Assembly: GCA_029721435.1 (NCBI GenBank)
Contig: CM056574.1
Location: 310,001 to 374,000, forward strand
From: Gymnothorax reevesii
Taxonomy: Eukaryota; Chordata; Actinopteri; Anguilliformes; Muraenidae
Direction of reading: 5' to 3'
Length of the DNA stretch: 64,000 nucleotides
The notes beneath the pieces are model-generated. The model was not told the origin of the DNA and made no database searches. It was given only the letters and a program-made list of their open reading frames with translations. Position numbers and translations under genes: made by a program. Below, in pieces: positions 10,358 through 19,098 of the stretch. Position 1 is the stretch's first letter; each line of letters begins with the position of its first letter.

Positions 10358-11409
10358 TCACTGAAGCGACCAGCACCGCAGCCAACGGTGGGAACAGGAC
10401 CGGAAATAAAAATGAATTTTCTGCAGTGTTGTAGAAATTTGAAGACTGTTAAAATCTGATTTAGTCAACTCGGACTGTTGAAAAGATGTGTCGTTTGTGC
10501 CAACATGGATTATTATTCTGGTGATGGAGGACGGGAAAGATGGCAGTAAACTCTGGAGCTTATTCTGGATTTCAGAAACGGTGGCACCGGGAAAAAAGTG
10601 TGTGACTGCATTAACGAAGCGCAGATTCCGAGTTATGGAATCGCCGATGATAAGTGTTGAAAGGGGGAAAAGCGGTCGAAGACGTGAAGGCTGGGATCCA
10701 TCAGGACAGAGCGGAGTGCATTCAGTATCCGCGGAGTGCGCCGCGGTCACCGGTCGTGCATTAATTGTCACTGCCGGGGATTGTTGTTGCACCAGCGCAG
10801 TGTTACCTTCGGCCGAGGGTCTGCTTGTTGGAGAGCTGCTTCCAGGGCGAGGAGTAAACTGGACCCAGCCTGGATGAGAAGAGCGGGGGTGACGGCACGA
10901 GCGATGACACGGAGGCGACCGTTTGGGCACAGCCTTGGGAGGAGTGTGCGGCGGTGAGGGGCCCTCGGGCTCTGTAGAGGAGGGAGGAATGCGACAATCG
11001 GCGAGTGAGGAGAAGTCCTGCTCGTCCAAAACAGAGAATTTGTTGGTCAGCTGGAGGGCCTGAGGTGGAGTGGGCTGAAATGGGAGTTCCCTCCCTGTTT
11101 ACCCCTCCGGGCAGCAGTCCATGACTTCTTTTGACTCGGAGTGGAACTGGTCGGGACCTTGGGCTTAGCACCCAGTCTGGTCCAGTGGTCAGCAGTCTGG
11201 GCAGCAGTGGCGTCGAGGCAAGGAACAGACGAGTCTAGGTCTCTGATGGTTGTGGAGGGTGCAGTGGGGCCTACAGTGACCAAGGGCTCCAGGATCCGTT
11301 CTTCGTCTCTGATTTGATAGCGAATGGATATCTTCCCTTCTGGCTCAGAAATTCTTTGAGTGAGACGGAGACAGTCGTTACAGCCGGATGGCGAGGTGAG
11401 TGGAGGCAT
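10358..11409 (-). pseudogene. L2 ORF1 with SGNH (esterase-like) domain (copy B)
   Basis: Three overlapping minus frames make up ORF1. The N-terminal frame (11409-11047) begins MPPLTSPSGCNDCLRLTQRI, the recognised start of fish L2 ORF1, with a short helical segment (DEERILEPL). The C-terminal frame (11029-10358) carries LIIGDSITRNL (GDS nucleophile block) and IIIHVGTNDTS (GxND block), marks of the SGNH/GDSL hydrolase fold found in CR1 and L2 ORF1 proteins. In these elements ORF1 acts as an RNA chaperone; the hydrolase role is not settled. Frame changes between the pieces show decay. Confidence 0.8.
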
Positions 11410-11689
11410 GACAAAGTCAGATGAGGCCGTTTGTGAAAACTCTAGTAACCAATGGAACTCTTACTCAGGGAGGGGCTCGTGCTATACAGATGGTGGTGTT
11501 GGCTAATATTGTCAAATACCTGCTCTTCACCCGGAATGGAGGCTCAGAATGCGGGATGCAGAGGTGAGGACTTAGCTGTTGTGTACCTCACTGAACCTCA
11601 CAACTCTCTTTGGTTTGCAGTGATCTCAGTGTCCTCGCTGCGTCCGACCATCGAGGAAGCCACGTCGTGACAGCATGTAACGTTCAAAA

Positions 11690-12256
11690 ATAGTGCGATT
11701 CTTAAAAAAGAGCTCAGTTACACTGGCTTCCAGTTAAATTCAGAATTGAATTTAAAATTTTACTTTTTGTTTTTAAAGCCCTAGACGGTTTAGCCTCACC
11801 TTACATTTCTGAACTTCTGCTCCCACACTCCACAACCAGGTCACTTCCTGCTGTCCCACGCACGCCTCAAACCCGCAGTGACTGAGCTTTCGCTGTAGCT
11901 GCTCAAAACCTTTGGAATACCCTCCCTCCATAAATCAAATCCTCCCCTACAATTACCACTTTTAAATCCAATCTTAAGACCCATTTTCTCTCACTTGCTT
12001 TTAATTCAGATTGATGTCTGGTCTTACTTGATTTTATTTTATTTTATTTACTTTTGTTGCTGTTGTTTTTTATTATGTATATATATATATATTTTGTTGT
12101 TGTTTTTTCCACAAATAAACGTGCTTAATCTTGTGTAGATGTATGGTCTTACTGTTCTTGTTATGACCCTTTAGCTAATTTTTTTGTTCAGCACTTTGGC
12201 TCAACCTCTGTTGTTTTTAAATGTGCTATACAAATAAATGACTTGACTTGACTTGA
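11690..12256 (+). mobile_element. L2-clade LINE, copy A, 3' end with ACTTG tail
   Basis: Remainder of copy A. From 11708 the + strand encodes LHWLPVKFRIEFKILLFVF, FKALDGLASPYISELL and a broken AFAVAAQNLWNTLPP segment, the normal C-terminus of L2 ORF2. The 3' UTR follows, ending in the classic L2 terminus: TTTTAAATGTGCTATACAAA followed by TAAATGACTTG and ACTTG repeats (12236-12256). This fixes orientation and the right boundary of copy A. Confidence 0.85.
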
Positions 12257-12320
12257 CAATAAAAATAATCGCTAGTTGCAGCAGTAGTGTTATGGTTTGA
12301 AATCTGGTTGAAATGGACAC

Positions 12321-13115
12321 CTTAAACTTCATAGTGGTGAAATGCCTTCCAAATATCCCCCAGGTGAAAAATGTTTCGCTAAGAAATCTAAATTCACAGA
12401 ACACATAACCAATAATGGTGCAAAGCCCTCTGTTTTTCCCCGTAGAATTTATACTGGTGAAAAGGCTTACAAATGTATTCAGAGTAAGGAGGTATTTTCT
12501 GAAAAATATGATTTAAGTATGCACCAAAGAATTCATACAAGTGAAATGCCCCACAGCTGTTCTTATTGTACTAAGTACTTCGTGTGAAAACATGATTTGG
12601 ATTCACATAGGAGCGTTCATACAGGTGAAAAGCCCTACAAATGTATTGAGTGCAGGAAGTGTTTTTCTATAAAATGTCATTTAACGCAACATCAAAAAGT
12701 TCATAAAGGTGAAAAGTCAGACAAATGTAGCCGGTGCGGTGAGTGCTTTTTTGAAAAATTTAAAATGACCATTCATCAAAGAATCCACTCAGGTGAAAAA
12801 TCCTTCAAGTGCAGTGTTTGCAACAAGGGCTTTTCTCAAAAGTTTAGCTTAAGTTTGCACCAAAGAATTCATACTGGTGAAAAGCCCTACAAATGTACTC
12901 AGTGCGATATGTGTTTTGAACGCAAAATTTCCTTAGATACCCACGGTAGGGTGCATGCAGGTGATGAAAAGCCCTACAAATGTAGTCAATGTGAAAAGTG
13001 CTTTCCTGACAAGTATAAATTAAGTATGCACCAAATAATACATTCAGGTGTGAAGCCCTACAAATGTTTCTCAAAAAGGGAACATAAGAGAGCACCACAG
13101 AGTTCATACAGGTGA
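12321..13115 (+). pseudogene. C2H2 zinc-finger exon, decayed
   Basis: Sequence-specific nucleic-acid binding array of the Krueppel C2H2 type. The part 12597-13115 contains five well-formed fingers (C-x2-C ... H-x3-H: CIEC, CSRC, CSVC, CTQC, CSQC) joined by TGEKPYKC-type linkers. One linker has an extra residue (HAGDEKPYKC). Upstream (12342-12587) are one further finger (CSYC) and at least two degenerate ones lacking cysteines. A TGA at 12585-12587 interrupts the array where a histidine finger helix (KHDLDSH) follows. No KRAB, SCAN or other N-terminal domain and no splice context was recognised. It lies between two LINEs, so it is either an old ZNF pseudogene or a stranded last exon. Confidence 0.7.
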
Positions 13116-13479
13116 AATGTGGGGTGAGTGGGCAGTGGAAATCCTCCTGGGCACAAGCCTTGAGTGCCTTCGATCCCACTGTAAAGAGTTTTACCTGGAG
13201 AAATCCTTGTATGAGGACGTTTCATGTTTCACTGTAGTGAACTCCAAAACTTCCACGAAACAAATATGAAAAAGCTAAGAAAAGATAAAATATACTGGCC
13301 GGACGTCCCTCAGGATAAAAGGTCCCCACATCACACCTATGCACCAGGGCGTGTGAGGATAGTGATAGTGCAACTTCTCCCAGTGGCACAAGGATCCTCT
13401 GCTAGCACTCAACTGGGCTCCCCACCAGATCAGCAAAATACTGGCCTTGGACCCCAGCAACAACACTGTCAAAGGACCA

Positions 13480-15337
13480 GCTAAAGAAATAAACAAATTA
13501 TTATGACACTGTAACGTGGTCCATTGACAAGAAGAAAAAGATCTTTCACTGCTTTGCTTACTCCAGATATGAGAGGTGGGGCAGGCGGAAAAATGTTGTG
13601 TTCGAGGAGCAAATAAAAGAAGCGGATTTACCAACAGAAATGAAAGAAGCCACAACTACCAAACTGGCATCAATTGCCTCTCAAATTCATGAATACCCAT
13701 CAGAAGAGGAAATGGAAAAAATTAAGGAAGAAGCTCAAAAACAAGCAGAAGATTTCCCGTCTGGAAAAGAGGAAAAACAACAAGAGTTTGGACGGAGCCA
13801 CTAGAAAATGGAGGAGAAGTGGGTGCTACTTTGGGCAACTGAGTACGCAAAGACAAAATACACTAATCAAACAGCGAGATGTCAAAAATGGCAGCGGACT
13901 TTCCACCACCACTGCCAAAGTAAAATGCGTAGCAAGAAGCAAACTCACCACCCAAAGGCATACCACCCTCATCCAAAAGTATTTCACAGAGGAGGAAATG
14001 GAATGGATGCAAGCAGAAGTGACCGGCAGGACTAACAACTAAATCTGCCCTCTTAAAGAACCCCTAGAAATGCCAAACCGACAAACAAAGAATGCCCAGG
14101 GTCGGCAAACATCATCCCCCAGGGAGACCTCACCTGGGCCACCTGCAAACATCACCCCCCAGGGCAACCTCACCTGGGCCGCCTGCCTCCCCGCCGGCAG
14201 ATGTTGTGCAAGAAATGGAACAACCAGGAAGCCCTGAGAGACGACAGCAAAGGAGCGAAATGAGCCCGACACCACCCCGGGAGCCAAAAGGCCACTATTT
14301 GAAGACCCAGAACAACATCAGGAGAGCCAGTGAACTGAAATCATTCAAGAAAAAAACAGAGACAAACAGCAAATGCCCACAATCGTACTAGTGGAAGAAG
14401 GAATAAGGAGGAAAATCAATGAATATAGTAATTTAAAGACACCAGGAATAAACAAAATACCAAATTTTTTCTGAAAAAGATGACGGCTCTTTACTGTCAC
14501 TATGTAATGGCCTTTACTAAGATACTGAAAGGTGGAGAAGAATCCCTGTAATGGCTAACCACTTGTAATACTATCCTGTTACCAAAGAGAAATGATACGC
14601 AGCTGCCTAATAAATGTAGACCAATTTGCTGTCTGACAACAACATACAAGTGGCTGACTGATCATAGCCGATGCAATTTATGAACATCTTTATGAGGGAA
14701 ACTACCTGGGAAATGAACAAAAGGGAGGCAGAAGAAAAAGGCTCGGAACGAAGGACCAACTCTTGATCAATAAGGCTATTCTTGACAACTGCAAAAGAAG
14801 ACAGAGAAACCTCAGTATAGCATGGATTGATTATAAAAAGGCATTTGACAGTGTGCCGCACTCCTGGATACTGAGATGCCTGGAACTATATAACATCAAT
14901 AAAGAGATGAAATCCTTCCTTGGGGTCCAAATGACCAAGCGGAAAACCATAATCACCCTAAAATACTCAGAGGGACACATGATAATCCCTGAGGAATCTT
15001 CCAAGGAGACAGCCTGTCAGCACTCTTATTCTGTCTCACCATGGACCCATGGACCCATGATCAATGTAAATTCTGCTATACAACAGTTGAGATTGTAAAC
15101 CACTTAGTCTCGGGCTGCAAATCCTCCTGGCCGATGGATATTATACCTCTGACCACAATAAGATCTGCAAATACCTTCACTGGAAAATATACAAAGAGAT
15201 GGAAGTGGAAGTCAAGGAAAAGATATGGGACCATGAACCAGCACCAGTGGTCTCCCATGGGAAAGTAACAATATTCTACGACAAAATTATTCCAACTGGA
15301 AGGTTCATAGAGGAAGGTGCGATAAAACCGGACATTG
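13480..15337 (+). mobile_element. Decayed LINE with restriction-like endonuclease (R2/R4-type superclade)
   Basis: Pieces of one non-LTR element in order. 13500-13700 encodes an N-terminal domain (YSRYERWGR ... EATTTKLASIASQIHEY), and 13808-14035 a second related segment (LLWATEYAKTKYTNQTARCQKW), both reminiscent of Myb-like repeats. 14763-14880 encodes an RT fragment ([31 protein letters not shown], motif A). 15058-15335 encodes a cysteine/histidine segment ([20 protein letters not shown]) running into ICKYLHWKIYKEME, WDHEPAPVVSH and an IKPDIG ending that resembles the start of a restriction-like endonuclease PD box. The catalytic YxDD region is deleted between 14960 and 15050. Clade assignment is by motif memory only. 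Confidence 0.65.
14763..15098 (+). pseudogene. RT fragment of the restriction-endonuclease LINE
   Basis: The longest open piece of the element above. It starts [17 protein letters not shown], then [20 protein letters not shown], which is RT motif A with the catalytic aspartate in YKKAFDS, then [10 protein letters not shown]. After about residue 75 the similarity fades and the frame ends without motif B or YxDD, so only the first catalytic aspartate remains. The QCKFC zinc segment of the C-terminal region lies in the neighbouring frame (15041-15268). Confidence 0.65.
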
Positions 15338-15735
15338 GCCCTCATTTATCAAACTTGTGTAAGATCTTATGTAGATTCTGGCGTAAATTTCAGCGTTCGC
15401 CAGGTGTCATGTCTGATTTACTAAAAGTGTGTACCTCGCAGATTTCGGTGTAGAACTGCCGGGCGTTGATAAATCTAGTGGCTGAAACCATCATAATTTA
15501 CATGACACGTCCCTATAAATTCATGCTCCGGAAGGCATAGTCCTGCCCACTTTACGACACGGTCTCTTGACGGCAAATAAGAAAGCACTTCTCTGAGGAG
15601 GAAATATACACTGAACAAAAATATTAACGCACCACTTGAAATATTGGCACCATTTCAAGTATGTCGTTATGAAATACCAAATATATTTGTTTTCATTTGC
15701 AAAAGGAATGTATCTATTGATTGATGTCTAAAATT

Positions 15736-16213
15736 TGTAATGTGAATATAGGCCACTAGATAGCAGTATTTACCTTTTTTTTTGTTAAGCTCAGACTGGA
15801 GTCATGTTTAGACATGTCCTGGACATGTCTGGGGCAAGTCTCAGAAAATTAAAAAAAAGAGGTCTAAATGTGGGTGGGGTCTACAGGAGAGTATATAAGG
15901 AAAAGAATTGAGACAGTAAAGTAGTAGGAGAAATTGCAAGAAGATGACCAGACCTGCAATTCTGTTCAAGACCTGTGACGTTTCTTTTGTGGATTTCTTT
16001 GCCTGTGTTTGAGCATTTTCATTATCCAGGACATCACCAAGCCACCCCACAAAAAGGGACTGTAAATATTTCTTTTTTTTTTCCTATTCAATCTTGGTCA
16101 GTTTAGTTAGTTGTTGTGTTTAATTAAATGTGTTTAAGTTTTTAAAACTGTGTCTGTCATCCCTTGCTGTTGCTGTTGTGTTATAAATGTAATAACAAAT
16201 TGGGGCCATAACA
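15736..16213 (+). repeat. 5' LTR of Gmr1-like element
   Basis: 478 bp, TG...CA ends. A TATA box (GTATATAAGG, about 15892-15901) lies mid-LTR, giving the likely U3/R boundary some 30 bp later. A T-rich and AATTAAA-bearing segment near 16120 may serve as polyadenylation region. It matches the 3' LTR at all but about six positions, so insertion is recent relative to the other elements here. Confidence 0.88.
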
Positions 16214-16216
16214 AAT

Positions 16217-16237
16217 TGGGGGCTCAAGGTCCGGGAT
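16217..16237 (+). promoter_or_regulatory. Primer-binding site, proline-tRNA-like with 3-nt insertion
   Basis: Four bases after the LTR comes TGGGGGCTC, then AAG, then GTCCGGGAT. Without AAG this equals the 18-nt primer-binding site used with tRNA-Pro by many retroelements. The insertion may be a real family variant using another tRNA or a private mutation. Confidence 0.6.
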
Positions 16238-16330
16238 AGACCATTTTGTGAGTAATTTATTGAAAATCTAACATTTCAAATTGTAAAATTTATTTTTTTT
16301 TAATTGAATACATATATATTGACAACAGTA

Positions 16331-17251
16331 ATGGATGATTTCCTGGCATCACTAACCGTAGGGGTTTTGAAGTCTTTTAAAAAGACAGAACTGCTAGAAA
16401 TTTGCAGACATTTAGAGCTGACAGAGGTGAAACCAGCCATGCGAAAAGCAAGACTGGCTCGAGAGATAGTTGAATATTACATTGATGAAAATGTGTTTGC
16501 ACCCGGAGATCTGGAACAGTTTCCAGTGGAAAATCCAAATATAGAAATGGAACTTAAATTAAAAATGCTAGAGATTGAAAGGGAGGAAAGAGAAAAAGAA
16601 AGGGAGGAAAAAGAAAAGCAAAAAGAATTTGAGAGGGAAGAAAGAGAGAAAGAAAGGGAAGAAAAAGAAAAACAAAGATAATTTTAGAGGGAAGAAAAAG
16701 AAAAACAAAGAGAATTTGAGTTAGAAAAATTTGCAAGACAGAGAGATTTTGAATTAGAGAAATTCGATAGAGAAGAAAGACTCCAAATGGAGCAACTAAA
16801 AATAAAAATTCAAACTGAAAATAAATTTCGGGCTAGCCAGGAGGTAAAACTGGTGCCTCCATTTTCGGAAAAGGATGTTGACAACTATTTCCAGTGTTTT
16901 GAAAAGGTAGCAAAGAGTTGCCAGTGGCCAAAGGAACACTGGCCTCTGATGTTGCAAACTGTCCTCAAGAGTAAAGCTCAACAAGCCTATTCGGCTTTGT
17001 CTGCAGATGATTCCTCTGATTATGAGGTTGTCAAAAAGGTTATTTTGAGAGCTTATGAGTTGGTTCCAGAGGCTTACCGACAGAAATTCAGAGGTCTGAA
17101 GAAATCTGAAAATCAGACTTATGTTGAATTTGCTAATGAAAATTTCAGTCTAGCAGTAACAATAGATGGTCCCAATTTCAGAAAAAGGGTTACGATGATA
17201 CCCAAGATTCCTCACCCAAAAACAAAGACAAATCTGGTGATGGTGCTCTGA
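16331..17251 (+). pseudogene. gag of Gmr1-like element, two stops
   Basis: Structural protein. The ATG at 16331 starts MDDFLASLTVGVLKSFKKTE. Residues ~75-150 are an extremely charged glutamate/arginine/lysine repeat region (REEREKEREEKEKQ units), probably a coiled coil. It is interrupted by TAA (16679-16681) and TAG (16685-16687). Then follows a capsid-like domain: VPPFSEKDVDNYFQCFEKVA, WPLMLQTVLKSKAQQAYSAL, RAYELVPEAYRQKFRGL. This is the gag domain from which the vertebrate SCAN domain is thought to derive. After YVEFANE the frame shifts and the expected last capsid helices are missing. Confidence 0.8.
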
Positions 17252-17277
17252 AATCCAGTAACAGGTCTGATCAAAGT

Positions 17278-19041
17278 GTGAAAGCTGACAGTGACAAAAG
17301 TGGTCTAGTTTGCAGTTATTGCAAGAAATCTGGTCATGTTACAACTAACTGTTGGTTCCTTAAAGCTAAAAAAGAAAAGGAAAAGGATACCAAACCAAAT
17401 GCCTTTGTGAAAACAAGGTTAGAAACCCCTGTAGTAGATAAACAATCTGCTAAATTGCCTGCTTCTTGTGGGGCTAAAAAGCCTGATACAGCTGACTTCG
17501 TGAGGGAGGAATTTCTTCCATTTGTGTCAGAGGGATTTGTGGCTCTGAATGAGCATCCTACTCCTGTCCCCATATATATCCTAAGGGATACCGGAGCTTC
17601 TCAGTCACTTTTGTTGATGGACTCCTTGGAGTTACGTGATGAGACCGCTTCAGGGGATTTCATACTTGTACAAGGTATTGAAGGGAGGACTGTATCTGTA
17701 CCCCTGCGCTCTATATTCTTGAAGTCAGATTTAGTTACAGGACAGGTAAAGGTGGGACTTATGTCAAGTCTATCTATAAAGGGTGTTTCTCTGTTGCTTG
17801 GCAATGACCTGGCTGGGGGCAAAGTAGTTCCCCCTGTACATCTTACTTCACAGCCGAGCACTGAAGATGGGGATGAGGACCCATCTCTGTATCTTTCTTG
17901 CGCAGTGACTCGTGCTATGGCCAAGAAGGCTAAAGAAGAAGATGATGTGGTGCCGTCCAGTACATTGAATAGTCAGGACTCAGGTGGTTTGCCTCATGAC
18001 TCTGATTGGCCTACTATGGTTTCTCCGTTTGAGGACTTATCAGATACTTTTATCAGTTCTCTATTCAGCCAGCCGGATGGGTCTGGTGATTTTGATGTGT
18101 CTGGAGACTTGTCTCTGTCCAGAAAGCGGTTGATTGAGGAGCAAACTAATGATCCTGAAATTTGTGTACTAAAGAGGAGAGCCCTTCCTGATAAAGAAAT
18201 AGACGCAGTTCCAGTTGGGTATTATCTCAAGGATGGTGTGTTGATGCGGAAGTGGCGCCCTCCTGATATCCCTGCCAATGCAGATTGGGCAGTGGTCAGG
18301 CAAATTGTTGTCCCGAAGGTCTATAGGAATGAGATCTTAACAATGGCTCATAGTTTACCTTTAGGAGGTCATCTTGGTGTTAACAAGACTGTTGATAAGA
18401 TCATGAAACACTTCTTTTGGCCTGGGCTTCGGAAAGACGTTTCCAACTTTTGCAAAACCTGTCAAACTTGTCAAGTAGTGGGAAAACACCAGTTAGACCC
18501 ACCTGTAGCTCCATTGCAGCCTATCCCAGCATTTGGAGAGCCCTTCTCTAAGGTCATTGTTGATTGTGTTGGTCCATTACCCAAGACTAGATCTGGAAAT
18601 CAGTACTTGCTGACAATCATGTGTGCATCTACCAGATTCCCTGAAGCCATACCTCTACGCAACATCAAGGCAACTGCAATCTCAAAGGCTTTGATAAAGT
18701 TCTTCACGTTGTTTGGCCTTCCCAGGGAAATTCAGTCAGACCAGGGTAGCAATTTCACTTCAGGATTGTTTCAGCAGGTTGTGTATGAACTAGGTGCAAA
18801 GCAGATTCTTTCTAGTGCCTATCATCCAGAAAGCCAGGGTGCCTTAGAGCGGTTTCATTCCACTCTTAAGACAATGATGAGGACTTATTGTTATGACAAT
18901 GAGAAAGACTGGGATGAAGGTCTTCATTTGCTGTTGTTTGCAGCTAGAGAAGCAGTGCAGGAGTCTACTGGATTCAGTCCATTTGAGCTAGTGTTTGGTC
19001 ATGAAGTGAGAGGACCTTTGCTATTATTGAGTGAACAATAG
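17278..19041 (+). CDS. Gypsy pol part 1: zinc knuckle, protease, integrase
   Basis: 587 aa from the first ATG, though the frame is open further upstream. Residues ~11-25 are a CCHC knuckle (CSYCKKSGHVTTNCWF). ILRDTGASQSLLL near residue 105 is the aspartic protease active site. From ~360 the integrase: zinc domain LPLGGHLGVNKTV ... CKTCQTCQ, core VIVDCVGPLPKT (first D), FGLPREIQSDQGSNF (second D) and YHPESQGALERFHSTLKTM (E). The frame ends at TAG 19039-19041 directly after the integrase core region. Integrase upstream of RT is the Gmr1-type order. Confidence 0.88.
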   Translation: MKADSDKSGLVCSYCKKSGHVTTNCWFLKAKKEKEKDTKPNAFVKTRLETPVVDKQSAKLPASCGAKKPDTADFVREEFLPFVSEGFVALNEHPTPVPIYILRDTGASQSLLLMDSLELRDETASGDFILVQGIEGRTVSVPLRSIFLKSDLVTGQVKVGLMSSLSIKGVSLLLGNDLAGGKVVPPVHLTSQPSTEDGDEDPSLYLSCAVTRAMAKKAKEEDDVVPSSTLNSQDSGGLPHDSDWPTMVSPFEDLSDTFISSLFSQPDGSGDFDVSGDLSLSRKRLIEEQTNDPEICVLKRRALPDKEIDAVPVGYYLKDGVLMRKWRPPDIPANADWAVVRQIVVPKVYRNEILTMAHSLPLGGHLGVNKTVDKIMKHFFWPGLRKDVSNFCKTCQTCQVVGKHQLDPPVAPLQPIPAFGEPFSKVIVDCVGPLPKTRSGNQYLLTIMCASTRFPEAIPLRNIKATAISKALIKFFTLFGLPREIQSDQGSNFTSGLFQQVVYELGAKQILSSAYHPESQGALERFHSTLKTMMRTYCYDNEKDWDEGLHLLLFAAREAVQESTGFSPFELVFGHEVRGPLLLLSEQ

Positions 19042-19098
19042 CAAGAGGAAGAGCCGCACATTAGTCTGTTAGACTATGTTAGCAAGTTCAAAGAAAGA

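Larger units (their letters stand above)
7256..11689 (-). mobile_element. L2-clade LINE, copy B, nearly full length, inserted in copy A
   Basis: Minus-strand element of about 4.4 kb. Reading from its 5' end it has a ~280-bp 5' untranslated region (11410-11689), an ORF1 with an SGNH-hydrolase-like domain (11409-10358) and an ORF2 with endonuclease (10090-9173) and RT (8820-7252). It sits between the two halves of copy A. Unusually for a LINE, the 5' end is present while the 3' end (last part of ORF2 plus 3' UTR and tail) is missing. A deletion across the left junction would explain this. The two copies belong to distinguishable L2 subfamilies by protein sequence. Confidence 0.85.

Noticed and set aside
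15841..16050. Antisense ORF of about 69-85 aa starting MGWLGDVLDNENAQ, present at 15841-16050 (-), 21065-21274 (-) and 62165-62422 (+)
   Set aside because: It lies wholly inside the Gmr1-like LTR, antisense; conservation among the three is explained by LTR identity. The third, diverged LTR at 28456 does not keep it.
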